This document shows positions 1 to 7,985 of a stretch of 64,000 bases of DNA, one piece after another. The position numbers were made by a program, and so were the translations under genes. Positions within the stretch are counted from its first letter, which is position 1. The number at the start of each line of letters is the position of its first letter. Source of the stretch: Streptomyces nigrescens (GTDB lineage: Bacteria; Actinomycetota; Actinomycetes; Streptomycetales; Streptomycetaceae); contig AP026073.1 of assembly GCA_024349765.1 (NCBI GenBank), forward strand, positions 7,068,001 to 7,132,000. Reading direction: 5' to 3'. Below the pieces are notes generated by a model that was not told the DNA's origin, did not search any database, and saw only the letters and a list, made by a program, of their open reading frames with translations.

Positions 1-29
1 CCGACACTCGACGCGAGAGAAGGACACAG

Positions 30-707
30 ATGCGGGACGCGTACCACGAGGAGCTGGATTCGATCGGCGAGGGCCTGGTCGAAATGGCCCGGCTCGTCGG
101 CTCCGCGATCGGGCGCGCCACCACGGCGATACTCGACGCGGACCTGAAGCTGGCCGAGCACGTCATCGCCGGCGACGAGAAGGTCGACGACCTCCAGCGC
201 GATCTGGAGGCCCGGGCGATCGCCCTGCTGGCGCGGCAGCAGCCGGTCGCCACCGACCTGCGGATCGTCGTCACCTCGCTGCGGATGAGCGCCGATCTGG
301 AGCGCTCCGGCGACCTGGCCCAGCACGTGGCCAAGCTGGCCCGGCTGCGCTTCCCGGAGACGGCCGTGCCGCGCGATCTGCACGCCACCATCCTGGAGAT
401 GGGGCAGCTGGCGCAGCGCCTGATGGCGAAGGCGGCCGAGGTCATCATCACCAAGGACGTCGACCTGGCGCTCCAGCTGGAGCAGGACGACGACGCGATG
501 GACCTGCTGCACCGCACGCTCTTCCAGCACCTGATGGACGACCGCTGGAAGCACGGCATCGAGACGGCCGTGGACGTGACCCTGCTCGGCCGCTACTACG
601 AGCGCTTCGCGGACCACGCGGTGTCGGTCGCCAAGCGGGTGGTCTACCTCGTCACCGGCGAGCACGCCGACGAGATCGCCCCGGCGGCGCCGGTCGAGGG
701 CGCGTAG
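30..707 (+). CDS. phoU: PhoU, phosphate transport/signalling regulator
   Basis: 225 aa, the usual PhoU length. Two repeated three-helix PhoU domains are visible, each with the acidic metal-cluster motif: ERSGD at residues 91-95 and ERFAD at 191-195. In the family PhoU links the Pst phosphate importer to the PhoR/PhoP two-component system and keeps the Pho regulon off when phosphate is ample; it works in the cytoplasm at the membrane. The ATG at 30 follows a purine-rich ribosome site (gagagaagga). Only 29 bases lie upstream, so the promoter and any PHO boxes, normally shared with divergent phoR, are outside the window. No pst genes are in the window. Confidence 0.95.
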   Translation: MRDAYHEELDSIGEGLVEMARLVGSAIGRATTAILDADLKLAEHVIAGDEKVDDLQRDLEARAIALLARQQPVATDLRIVVTSLRMSADLERSGDLAQHVAKLARLRFPETAVPRDLHATILEMGQLAQRLMAKAAEVIITKDVDLALQLEQDDDAMDLLHRTLFQHLMDDRWKHGIETAVDVTLLGRYYERFADHAVSVAKRVVYLVTGEHADEIAPAAPVEGA

Positions 708-835
708 GTCCGCGGTCGGCCCGGTACGTCTGCCTGCGCGCCACCGTGCGCCGTTGCGGTGTGCCTCCGCGCGCCGTTGACGCGCCTCGGCGCGCGGGCA
801 TGCAATGGCTTCAGGTGACCCCTAGGAGGCAATGC

Positions 836-994
836 ATGGCACTCATGGCGGACTCTCCGAACCCCGCGTCCCCGCACACCCCGACGGCCGGCGACCGCCC
901 GCAGCTCCCGCTGCTCGCCGGGTGCAGCTGCGGTCCCGGCTGCAGCTGCGGCTGCCAGTCGGGCGGCGCCTGCCAGTGCGGCGGCGGCTGCTAG
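836..994 (+). CDS. mtpA: Small Cys-rich metallothionein-like protein
   Basis: 52 aa with eight cysteines packed into the last 24 residues as C-x-C and Gly-Cys pairs (GCSCGPGCSCGC, then CQC and a final C). This spacing is typical of a metal-thiolate protein. The ATG at 836 is chosen because AGGAGG at 824-829 lies six bases before it; an ATG at 832 in another frame is only two bases from that site. A gene called mtpA, encoding a putative metallothionein, is known next to phoU in Streptomyces, and the symbol rests on that position plus the cysteines. Likely role: cytoplasmic binding of zinc, copper or nickel. It is followed by a strong terminator and a convergent nickel-binding gene. Confidence 0.8.
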   Translation: MALMADSPNPASPHTPTAGDRPQLPLLAGCSCGPGCSCGCQSGGACQCGGGC

Positions 995-1038
995 CGGCCC
1001 GTCACGACAGGCCCGCGTCACGACAGCACGGCGCCACC

Positions 1039-1074
1039 CGGGCCCCGGCCGGCAGCGATACCGGCCGGGGCCCG
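1039..1074. terminator. Perfect 14-bp hairpin between convergent genes
   Basis: Arms CGGGCCCCGGCCGG (1039-1052) and CCGGCCGGGGCCCG (1061-1074) around an 8-nt loop. It sits between the stops of the metallothionein-like gene and the convergent nickel-binding gene, so it probably terminates both. There is no long T tract, as is usual in Streptomyces. Confidence 0.75.
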
Positions 1075-1083
1075 TTGTGCGGG

Positions 1084-1332
1084 TCACACGCTGAGCGTCA
1101 GCTGGTGGACCTCGTCCGCCTTGTGTCCGGCGCGCTCGTGGATGCGCTGGACGGCCTCCGCCGAGGGCGCCTCCGACAGGCAGAACACCTCACCGGAGTC
1201 GGTGTCGGCCCAGGCGTGCTCGAACGTCACGCCCTCCTCGCCCTGGATGTCGAGGTCCGCCTGGTGCGCCTCTTTGAGCTGCTCGGCCGTGAGGCCCTTC
1301 ATGTTGCGATGGATGTCCATGAACTTGGGCAT
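1084..1332 (-). CDS. SCO4226-like nickel-binding ferredoxin-fold protein (DUF4242)
   Basis: 82 aa. The sequence (MPKFMDIHRNM at the start, ERAGHKADEVHQLTL at the end) matches what I recall of S. coelicolor SCO4226, a ferredoxin-like-fold protein reported to bind nickel and to respond to nickel. The family is DUF4242: a small beta-alpha-beta fold, probably dimeric, with conserved His/Glu residues (FMDIH, CLSEAPSAEAV, RIHERAGH). Start ATG at 1332 follows a gaaggg ribosome site. Its neighbour is a metallothionein-like gene, and nur is present 46 kb away. What it does in the cell is not known; metal buffering or sensing is an inference. Confidence 0.8.
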   Translation of the reverse strand: MPKFMDIHRNMKGLTAEQLKEAHQADLDIQGEEGVTFEHAWADTDSGEVFCLSEAPSAEAVQRIHERAGHKADEVHQLTLSV

Positions 1333-1500
1333 CGCTCTCACCCTTCCCGTCGCGGAGGAATACCGCCTGCCCCTCCCCCGGCCGCCCCTTCCCTCCCTTC
1401 CATGCTGCCTCCGCACGCGCCGGACGTCCCCCGGGACACCGCCCGGCGCCTCGTCCCAACGGCCCCCCGCCGGTTGCGCCGCCGTCCCCCGCCCGGCTCG

Positions 1501-1947
1501 ATGGGACACATGGAGTCGAGTCAGCCCACACCGGAAAGCCGTTCCGTACCGCCCGCCGAACGGTCCCACTGGGTCGCTTTCGCCGGCATCCTGCTGATGC
1601 TGAGCGGCCTGTTCGACCTGATCAACGGCTTCGTCGCCCTGCTCGACCACGGCTACTACGCCACGACCGCCAACCACGGCAACCGCCTGCTGATCTTCAA
1701 CTTCGCCTTCTGGGGCTGGGTGTGGATCATCATCGGCGTGGCCCAGGTCCTGGCGAGCCTGGGCGTCTTCCTCGGGGCGCGGGCCGCGCGGATCACCGGC
1801 ATCGTGCTGGCCTCCGCCTGCCTCGTGGGCCAGCTCATCTTCCTGTCGGCGTTCCCCTACTGGTCGATCTTCGTCATGGCCATGTCCCTGCTCGTCATCT
1901 ACGGCCTGGTCTCCGTCCCCCGGCACGTACCGGGGGAGCGCGTCTGA
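1501..1947 (+). CDS. Four-helix membrane protein (DUF7144-like)
   Basis: About 148 aa from the ATG at 1501 (a second ATG at 1510 is equally possible). After a 25-residue hydrophilic N-terminus there are four hydrophobic segments (WVAFAGILLMLSGLFDL, FNFAFWGWVWIIIGVAQVL, GIVLASACLVGQLIFL, FVMAMSLLVIYGLVSV), then a short basic tail. This layout and the G-W-W-I-G pattern fit the actinobacterial DUF7144 membrane family, whose function is unknown. It is monocistronic, on the opposite strand from the nickel-binding gene. Confidence 0.75.
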   Translation: MGHMESSQPTPESRSVPPAERSHWVAFAGILLMLSGLFDLINGFVALLDHGYYATTANHGNRLLIFNFAFWGWVWIIIGVAQVLASLGVFLGARAARITGIVLASACLVGQLIFLSAFPYWSIFVMAMSLLVIYGLVSVPRHVPGERV

Positions 1948-2089
1948 GGGCCACCGGGACCGTTCCTCCCCCCTGGTCGGCAGCCCCTGCGCCCCAACCG
2001 ACCTGCTGCTGAGCGGATGTTGGGATGCGTTGCCGGTCGCCGTCACTCGACCTCCGCCCCGGGGCAAGAAGAAGTCATCCCCGCCTGAG

Positions 2090-2125
2090 GGCCCGCCACC
2101 TGCCCTTTCTGCCTGGTGGCGGGCC
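2090..2125. terminator. 11-bp hairpin terminator
   Basis: Arms GGCCCGCCACC (2090-2100) and GGTGGCGGGCC (2115-2125), 14-nt loop, then ttct. It lies in the 314-base spacer 1948-2261, where I see no gene. The short open frame before the hairpin (ending near 2087) has no start or recognisable product. Confidence 0.65.
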
Positions 2126-2261
2126 TTCTCGCTGCCCGTGCGCCGTCAGCGGCCGGCCGGCTCCGGCCTGACGTGGTCCGCAGCCCGTCTTCCCGCTCCC
2201 TGCGGTTGATCATGCTGGTAGCGTCGCGATCTTGTACGACTCACCCGGAGAAAGAGGAAAC

Positions 2262-2630
2262 ATGCGTTACGCCCGGACGCTGGGGGCTGTTGCCTTCGCC
2301 GCGGCAGCCACCGTGCTCGCGACCGCGCCCGCACACGCGGCCTCGTACACCGCACACCCCCACTACATGAACAAGGGGAGCGCCGTGTTCAACAGCTCCA
2401 CCAACACGCTCAAGGTGTGCGACAACGCCGCTGACGGCCTCACCGTCATGGTGACGATCGAGGACGACGGCAACTTCTACGGCTACGACATGACCAAGGG
2501 CAGCGGCCAGTGCCGGACGTACACGCCCAAGCTCCGGAACGGACAGCGGTTCACGCTCCAGGCGTTCAACGGCAGGAAGGGCAAGGCCGTTTCGGGCTCC
2601 CACGGGGCCTTGGTCTACGGGATCGTGTAA
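2262..2630 (+). CDS. Small secreted protein of unknown function
   Basis: 122 aa. It has a clear Sec signal peptide: MRYAR, a hydrophobic stretch GAVAFAAAATVLATAP and a likely cut after AHA near residue 26. The mature part of about 95 residues has two cysteines (VCDNAADG and GQCRT) that could form one disulfide and looks like a beta-rich domain. ATG at 2262 follows gagaaagagg. I do not recognise a named family. Small secreted beta proteins of this kind are common in Streptomyces, so an extracellular binding or structural role is only a guess. It is convergent with gpmA across a strong hairpin. Confidence 0.75.
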   Translation: MRYARTLGAVAFAAAATVLATAPAHAASYTAHPHYMNKGSAVFNSSTNTLKVCDNAADGLTVMVTIEDDGNFYGYDMTKGSGQCRTYTPKLRNGQRFTLQAFNGRKGKAVSGSHGALVYGIV

Positions 2631-2744
2631 CAGACCGCACAGAGCGGCAGCGGCAAGGCGGTCGGCGAGTACCGGCGCTCCGGCCACAGGATCCGCCGCA
2701 CTGCCGGCCCACAGGCGGCCCGCAGGCGGCCCAAGAACGCGACG

Positions 2745-2779
2745 GCCCCTCGCCTGCACCGAACATGCAGGTGAGGGGC
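2745..2779. terminator. 14-bp hairpin between convergent genes
   Basis: Arms GCCCCTCGCCTGCA (2745-2758) and TGCAGGTGAGGGGC (2766-2779) pair with a single G-U/C-A position and a 7-nt loop. It lies 14 bases past the gpmA stop (minus strand) and about 115 bases past the secreted-protein gene, so it can terminate both. Confidence 0.75.
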
Positions 2780-2792
2780 GTGATCGCAATCG

Positions 2793-3554
2793 TTACTTCT
2801 TCTTGCCCTGGTTCTTCACGGCCTCGATGGCGGCCTTGGCGGCCTCCGGGTCGAGGTAGGTGCCGCCGGGGGTGATCGGGCGGAAGTCGGCGTCCAGCTC
2901 GTAGGAGAGCGGGATGCCGGTGGGGATGTTCAGGCCGGCGATGTCCGCGTCGGAGATGCCGTCGAGGTGCTTGACCAGGGCGCGCAGGCTGTTGCCGTGG
3001 GCGGCGACCAGGACCGTCTTGCCCGTGAGCAGGTCCGGGACGATGCCGTCGAACCAGTACGGCAGCATGCGGACGACGACGTCCTTGAGGCACTCGGTCT
3101 GCGGGCGCAGCTCCGGCGGGAGCGTGGCGTAGCGGGGGTCGTCGAACTGCGAGAACTCCGCGTCGTTGGCGAGCGCGGGCGGCGGGGTGTCGTACGAGCG
3201 GCGCCAGAGCATGAACTGCTCCTCGCCGAACTCGGCCAGGGTCTGCGCCTTGTCCTTGCCCTGCAGCGCGCCGTAGTGGCGCTCGTTCAGCCGCCACGAA
3301 CGGTGCACGGGAATCCAGTGGCGGTCGGCGGCCTCCAGGGCCAGCTGCGCGGTGCGGATGGCGCGCTTCTGGAGGGAGGTGTGCACGACGTCGGGGAGCA
3401 GGCCGGCGTCCTTGAGCAGCTCTCCGCCGCGGACCGCCTCCTTCTCGCCCTTCTCGTTGAGGTTGACGTCCACCCAGCCGGTGAACAGGTTCTTCGCGTT
3501 CCACTCACTCTCGCCGTGGCGGAGCAGGATCAGCTTGTACGGTGCGTCGGCCAT
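2793..3554 (-). CDS. gpmA: 2,3-bisphosphoglycerate-dependent phosphoglycerate mutase
   Basis: 253 aa, normal for the cofactor-dependent enzyme. The phosphohistidine motif RHGESEWN has His13; further family residues are NERHYG (Glu91) and AAHGNSLR (His186). It interconverts 3- and 2-phosphoglycerate in glycolysis and gluconeogenesis, in the cytoplasm. The ATG at 3554 (MADAPYK) is the natural start; upstream codons in frame lie in an arginine/proline-rich stretch unlike the family. Single gene, divergent from the MFS transporter, with a palindrome in the shared spacer. Confidence 0.96.
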   Translation of the reverse strand: MADAPYKLILLRHGESEWNAKNLFTGWVDVNLNEKGEKEAVRGGELLKDAGLLPDVVHTSLQKRAIRTAQLALEAADRHWIPVHRSWRLNERHYGALQGKDKAQTLAEFGEEQFMLWRRSYDTPPPALANDAEFSQFDDPRYATLPPELRPQTECLKDVVVRMLPYWFDGIVPDLLTGKTVLVAAHGNSLRALVKHLDGISDADIAGLNIPTGIPLSYELDADFRPITPGGTYLDPEAAKAAIEAVKNQGKKK

Positions 3555-3622
3555 GCCGTCGAGCGTAATCGAAATCCGGATATGGCCTTGCCCAGGTCCA
3601 GGACCTGGTCTTCCGCGTGACG

Positions 3623-3641
3623 TTTGACGCTTTTCGTCAAA
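3623..3641. promoter_or_regulatory. Palindrome in the gpmA/MFS divergent spacer
   Basis: Inverted repeat TTTGACG-CTTTT-CGTCAAA, perfect 7-bp arms. It lies 69 bases before the gpmA start and about 150 bases before the transporter start, so it is a candidate operator. A second nested palindrome, CGGTCG-T-CGACCG with flanking GTGAG/CTCAC, lies at 3707-3733, closer to the transporter. The cognate regulator is not identifiable here. Confidence 0.4.
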
Positions 3642-3787
3642 TGACTGGTGGCCGGGGCGGGGCGGTATGTAGGTTGCTACGGCCAGAGCCACTTACACAT
3701 CTGACAGTGAGCCGGTCGTCGACCGCCACTCACCCACCACGCGACACCTCGCACCGCACCGCACACCGCCCGGGGGAATTCACTGTC

Positions 3788-5137
3788 ATGCCCACGCCTA
3801 CTCCGTCCCACGAGTCCCGCCCGGGCCGGTTGTCCGCCCTCCGGCGAGCCGCCGTCGACAGCGTCTCCGGACTGCCCCGGCAGTTCTGGTGGCTCTGGAC
3901 CAGCACCCTGATCAACCGGCTGGGCGCGTTCGTCGCCACGTTCCTGGCCCTCTACCTCACCGTCGAGCGCGGCTACTCCGCCTCGTACGCGGGCCTGGTC
4001 GGCGCGCTCTACGGACTCGGCGGGGTGATCTCCTCCGTGGGCGCCGGGGTGCTGACCGACCGGCTCGGGCGGCGGCCCACGATGCTGATCGCGCAGCTGT
4101 CGACGTCGGTGTCCGTGGCGGTGCTCGGCTTCATGGAGGACCCGGTGGCCATCGCGGTGGTGGCCGGCGTCGTCGGGATGGCGACCAACGCCTCCCGCCC
4201 CGCCGTCCAGGCGATGATGGCCGACATCGTCGCCCCCGAGGACCGGGTGCGCGCCTTCTCCCTCAACTACTGGGCGATCAACCTCGGTTTCGCGATCTCC
4301 TCCACCGCGGCCGGCCTCATCGCGCAGCACGGCTATCTGGCCCTCTTCCTCGGCGAATCGACGCTGGTGCTGACCTGCGCGCTGGTGGTCTTCTGCAAGC
4401 TCCCCGAATCCCGCCCCACCGCCGACACCCCGGCCGGCCCGCAGGACCCCGCCACCGAGGGCGCGTCCGCCGCCCCGGTCTCCATGCTGACCGTGCTGCG
4501 CGACGGCCGCTTCATGACCGTCGTCGGCCTCAACCTCCTGCTGGCCCTGCTCTTCCAGCAGGCCTACGTCTCCATGCCGGTCTCGATGGGACAGGACGGC
4601 TTCTCCAGCGCGGACTTCGGCGCCGTCATCGCGGTCAACGGCATCCTGATCGTCCTCCTGCAGATCCCGGTGACCCGCTTCATCGAGCACCGCAGCCCCG
4701 CGACGCTCCTCATCGGCTCGGCACTGCTCGCCGGCTACGGCTTCGGGCTGACCGCACTGGCCGGCTCGGTCGCCATGTACGCCCTCGCGGTCGCCGTCTG
4801 GACGCTCGGCGAGATCATCAACTCCCCCACCCAGATGGGCCTGGTGGTACGCCTCTCCCCCGTACACGGCCGCGGCCGCTACCAGGGCATGTACGCGCTC
4901 TCCTGGTCCATCGCCTCCCTGTCCGCCCCGCTGATCGGCGGCACGGTCATCGACCACTACGGCGCGAACGCCCTCTGGGCCGGTTGCGCGGTGGTCGGCA
5001 CGGTGGCGGCCCTCGGCTACGGCCTCCTGCTGCGCAGCCTCCCGGCCCAGCCGGCCACGACCACCACTTCCCCTTCCGCTTCCGCTCCGGCCACCGCACC
5101 GGCGGCCGCTCCGGCGACGGGGGAACCGGTCGCGTGA
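3788..5137 (+). CDS. MFS transporter, drug-efflux (DHA1-like) type
   Basis: 449 aa with about 12 hydrophobic segments. Motif A of the major facilitator superfamily is present after TM2 (GVLTDRLGRRPTML). The second half begins after a hydrophilic Ala/Pro-rich central loop (near residues 215-240), and the C-terminus is a Thr/Ser/Ala/Pro-rich tail. Such proteins are proton-driven exporters of small molecules in the cell membrane; the substrate cannot be told from sequence. The ATG at 3788 is used: the reading frame is open upstream but without helices or a ribosome site. It is probably monocistronic. Confidence 0.88.
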   Translation: MPTPTPSHESRPGRLSALRRAAVDSVSGLPRQFWWLWTSTLINRLGAFVATFLALYLTVERGYSASYAGLVGALYGLGGVISSVGAGVLTDRLGRRPTMLIAQLSTSVSVAVLGFMEDPVAIAVVAGVVGMATNASRPAVQAMMADIVAPEDRVRAFSLNYWAINLGFAISSTAAGLIAQHGYLALFLGESTLVLTCALVVFCKLPESRPTADTPAGPQDPATEGASAAPVSMLTVLRDGRFMTVVGLNLLLALLFQQAYVSMPVSMGQDGFSSADFGAVIAVNGILIVLLQIPVTRFIEHRSPATLLIGSALLAGYGFGLTALAGSVAMYALAVAVWTLGEIINSPTQMGLVVRLSPVHGRGRYQGMYALSWSIASLSAPLIGGTVIDHYGANALWAGCAVVGTVAALGYGLLLRSLPAQPATTTTSPSASAPATAPAAAPATGEPVA

Positions 5138-5598
5138 CGGCGGGCTGAGCGCCGGAAACCCGTCGCCCTTCAAGCCCTTCGTGGCCGGCCTCGCGGCCAT
5201 GTCACACGCCGCGACCACGCCCCGGTCCAGGACCTCGTACGTCCGCCTCCCCTGCCGGGCCTCCTCCGAGCAGCCGTACGAAGGCGACCACGAACGCCGC
5301 TGCCGGCCCCGGTTACCGACCCGGCACGCTCGCCGAGGCGCGCGCGCATGGCCTACGCCAAGGCCACCGGTGAGCCGTTCGCCCGCGCTCCGGTGCGCCA
5401 CCGGGTGCCGTGACCAGTCCCCGCAGACGAGGCACCGGGGGCCCGGCCACGCGATGTTCGTGGTAGCCCCACCCCCAAGAGACGTGGCTGCACGGTCGAG
5501 CCGGGCGGGGCGTTTCGGGACGCTGGTGGTGTGTACGGGCGGGCCGGCGAGCGGTCCGGGCGTACGGGCGATCCGGCGGAACGGGCGGGGAGTTGGGC
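5138..5598. other. 461-base spacer with no convincing gene
   Basis: Between the MFS transporter and the secreted hydrolase. All long open frames here lack ribosome sites and have no recognisable protein. A short in-frame stretch from ATG 5348 (MAYAKATGEPFARAP, 21 residues) could be a relic but cannot be assigned. The last 100 bases, rich in ggcggg runs, presumably hold the hydrolase promoter. Confidence 0.4.
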
Positions 5599-6948
5599 AT
5601 GGGCACGGGTGTGGAGCGACGGGTGACGCGGTGGGGCGCGGCGGTCGGGGTGCTGGTGATGGGTGGCGCGCTGGTGGCGGGAGGGGCGATAGCGACGGCC
5701 GGTACGGCGCCGGAGAAGCCATCCGCGACGGGCCGGCCGGCCGGTACGGGGGAAAGCCGTGCGTCGGCAGCCATGACCCTCCCGGCGCCCACCGGCCGCT
5801 ACCAGGTCGGCACGGCGGCCCTGCATCTGATCGACCGTCAGCGGCGCGATCCGTGGGGTGGCGGGACCCCGGGGCACCGGTACCGGGAGTTGATGGTCAG
5901 CGTTCGGTATCCGGCGGGCGCAACGGCCGGGCGGTATCCGCGTGCCGCGCAGATGACGCCGCGTGAGGCGGCCGCGTTCGACCGGATGAACAGCTTCTCG
6001 GAGCAGGTACCGCCGGGGAAGGTCGCCTGGCAGGCCACCCGGACCGCCGCGCACACGGGGGCACCGGTGGCGGCGCGGCGGCCCGGGCAGCGGCTGCCGG
6101 TGGTGCTCTACTCCCCCGGCGCGGGCGATCCGCGCGGATTCGGCAGCACGCTCTGCGACGAACTGGCGTCACGCGGATACGTGGTGGTCACCCTCGACCA
6201 CACCTACGAGGCGCCGGCCGTGGAGTTCCCGGGCGGGCGGGTGGCCCGCAGCGTGATGCCGGCGGAGATCACCAAGGCGCAGAAGGCCGGGCGGATGACG
6301 GAGCTGCTGCGGAAGGTCAGCGCGGTGCGGGTGGCCGACACCCGGTTCGTGCTCGACGAGTTGGGCCGGCGGGGGGACGCCTCCCCGCTGCCGCGCGGGC
6401 TGCGCGGGGTGCCGGACATGGGCGCCGTGGGGATGTTCGGGCAGTCGGCCGGCGGGTTCACCGCGGCGCAGACGATGCACGACGACCGGCGGATCCGGGC
6501 CGCGGCGAACCTGGACGGGGTGATGGGCTACACCCAGCGGGACGACGACCCGTCGAACCCGTCGACGGTCGGCCGGGACGGCGTCGACCGGCCGTTGCTG
6601 CTGATGGGGATGGACGGGGACACCCACCACACGGTGGCCTCCTGGGGCGCGGTCTGGGAACACAGCAAGGGCCGGCACGGCGCCTGGCTGCGCGACCTGA
6701 CGCTGCGCGGCAGCCGCCACGCGACGTACACGGACGCGGAGACGCTGATCCCACAGGTCGCCCGGCGGGTGGGGCTGCCTCCGGCCGAGGTGGCGAAGAT
6801 GATCGGGTCGGTGCGGCCGGCCCGGGCGGTCGCGGCCCAACGGGCCTACGTCTCGGCGTTCTTCGACCGGTGGCTGCGCGGACGGGAGGACGGCGGGCTG
6901 CTGGACCGGCCGTCCGCGCACTACCCGGAGGTCCGGTTCGTACCGTGA
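5599..6948 (+). CDS. Exported alpha/beta hydrolase, PAF-acetylhydrolase/lipase-like
   Basis: 449 aa. The N-terminus has a twin-arginine-containing signal (RRVTRWGAAVGVLVMGGALV), pointing to export. The catalytic domain has the nucleophile elbow MFGQSAGGF, an oxyanion region LYSPGAGDPRGF, and a late His in GSRHATY, with an Asp in LLMGMDGDTHH. This is the arrangement of the bacterial PAF-acetylhydrolase-like lipases. Likely an extracellular esterase or lipase, substrate unknown. ATG 5599 preferred; a TTG at 5593 is in frame. It ends 13 bases before a strong terminator. Confidence 0.82.
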   Translation: MGTGVERRVTRWGAAVGVLVMGGALVAGGAIATAGTAPEKPSATGRPAGTGESRASAAMTLPAPTGRYQVGTAALHLIDRQRRDPWGGGTPGHRYRELMVSVRYPAGATAGRYPRAAQMTPREAAAFDRMNSFSEQVPPGKVAWQATRTAAHTGAPVAARRPGQRLPVVLYSPGAGDPRGFGSTLCDELASRGYVVVTLDHTYEAPAVEFPGGRVARSVMPAEITKAQKAGRMTELLRKVSAVRVADTRFVLDELGRRGDASPLPRGLRGVPDMGAVGMFGQSAGGFTAAQTMHDDRRIRAAANLDGVMGYTQRDDDPSNPSTVGRDGVDRPLLLMGMDGDTHHTVASWGAVWEHSKGRHGAWLRDLTLRGSRHATYTDAETLIPQVARRVGLPPAEVAKMIGSVRPARAVAAQRAYVSAFFDRWLRGREDGGLLDRPSAHYPEVRFVP

Positions 6949-6960
6949 GCACGCAGACCT

Positions 6961-6990
6961 GCCCGGCCGGTCCCCACGGACCGGCCGGGC
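6961..6990. terminator. Perfect 13-bp hairpin between convergent genes
   Basis: Arms GCCCGGCCGGTCC (6961-6973) and GGACCGGCCGGGC (6978-6990), 4-nt loop ccac. Bidirectional terminator between the hydrolase and the methyltransferase, whose stops face each other. Confidence 0.8.
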
Positions 6991-7009
6991 AGCTCGCCTT
7001 CCCGCCCCC

Positions 7010-7888
7010 TCACTCCGGCGACGACGCGTAATGCACCGTCTTCGCCGTCAGCAGGAACAGGTCCGGGCGCCGGTCGACGCCCGCCGGGTCGGCCGGGTCG
7101 AGGAGCCGGTCCAGGGTCGCGAGGTCCTCGGCGTCCAGGTGGTCGGCGAGGGTGTCCCGGCAGCGCTCCAGGGACCGCCGTACGAACTGCCGGGTGCCGT
7201 CCTCCAGCGGGGCCGGCCGGTCCACGAGGAAGGTCCGGCTCCGTGCGCCGGTGAGCCCCGCGGCCCGCAGCATGCCCGGCCAGTCCTCGACCACCGCCAC
7301 CGAGCCGGGCAGCTCGTCCCGCATCCGGCCGAAGCGGACCGCGGTCGCGCCGTCGATGCGTTCCTGCAGGCCAGGACGGCCGAAGCCGAGGTCGCGCGGC
7401 AGCCAGCGGGGCGGCAGTCCGCCCTCGACGATGGCGAGGACGCCGCCCGGGGTGAGCAGGCGGGCCAGCCGGTTCAGGGCGTCCTGCTGGTCGCCGACGT
7501 GGTGCACGACCTGCCCGGACCACACCAGGTCCGCCGGGCCCAGGTCGGCGAGGCCCGCCGGGAATTCGGCGACCCTGGTCCGCAGCGGCACGCCGAGCCG
7601 CTCGGCCCGCTCCCGGGCACGGACCAGCAGCTCCGGCGTGCCGTCCACCGCCGTGACCTCGGCCTGCGGGAACAGCGCCGCCAGTCGGCAGGCGGCCACC
7701 CCGGGGCCGCTGCCGATGTCCAGGACACGACGCGGGCTCAGCTGCGTCAGCTCCTCGAACGCCTGGCGCACGTAGGGGCTGTGGACCTCGCCCTCCAGCT
7801 CCAGCAGATCGGCCATCGCGGCCCAGTCGAAGTCGTCGTCGTGCCCGAGGTGGCCGTGGTGGTGCTGCCCGTGCTTGTCGCCGCTCAT
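7010..7888 (-). CDS. Class I SAM-dependent methyltransferase with His-rich N-terminus
   Basis: 292 aa. SAM-binding motif I is VLDIGSGPGVAA; the acidic post-motif is VTAVDGTPELL, and motif IV/V-like segments are DLVWSGQVVHHVGDQ and LTPGGVLAIVEGG. The first 20 residues are unusual: GDKHGQHHHGHLGHDDD, with five histidines, a possible metal-binding tail. The family acts on small molecules or lipids; the substrate is unknown. Start ATG 7888 follows a ggaaggg-type site. Upstream lies repeat element copy A, so its promoter must sit inside or at the edge of that repeat. Confidence 0.85.
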   Translation of the reverse strand: MSGDKHGQHHHGHLGHDDDFDWAAMADLLELEGEVHSPYVRQAFEELTQLSPRRVLDIGSGPGVAACRLAALFPQAEVTAVDGTPELLVRARERAERLGVPLRTRVAEFPAGLADLGPADLVWSGQVVHHVGDQQDALNRLARLLTPGGVLAIVEGGLPPRWLPRDLGFGRPGLQERIDGATAVRFGRMRDELPGSVAVVEDWPGMLRAAGLTGARSRTFLVDRPAPLEDGTRQFVRRSLERCRDTLADHLDAEDLATLDRLLDPADPAGVDRRPDLFLLTAKTVHYASSPE

Positions 7889-7985
7889 CGCTTCCGTCCC
7901 TCCGGTTGGTGTGCCGTCAGCTCCATGCCGACGATGCGGCTGACCGGGGCACACCGGCAATCTTTATTGCCGTTCCGGCAATCTC

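Noticed and set aside
5348-5413. 21-residue frame MAYAKATGEPFARAP...
   Set aside because: Looks protein-like but is too short, has no ribosome site and no family; may be a relic.
3677-5722. 681-residue minus-strand frame
   Set aside because: Shadow of the MFS transporter, which shows clear helices and motif A on the other strand.
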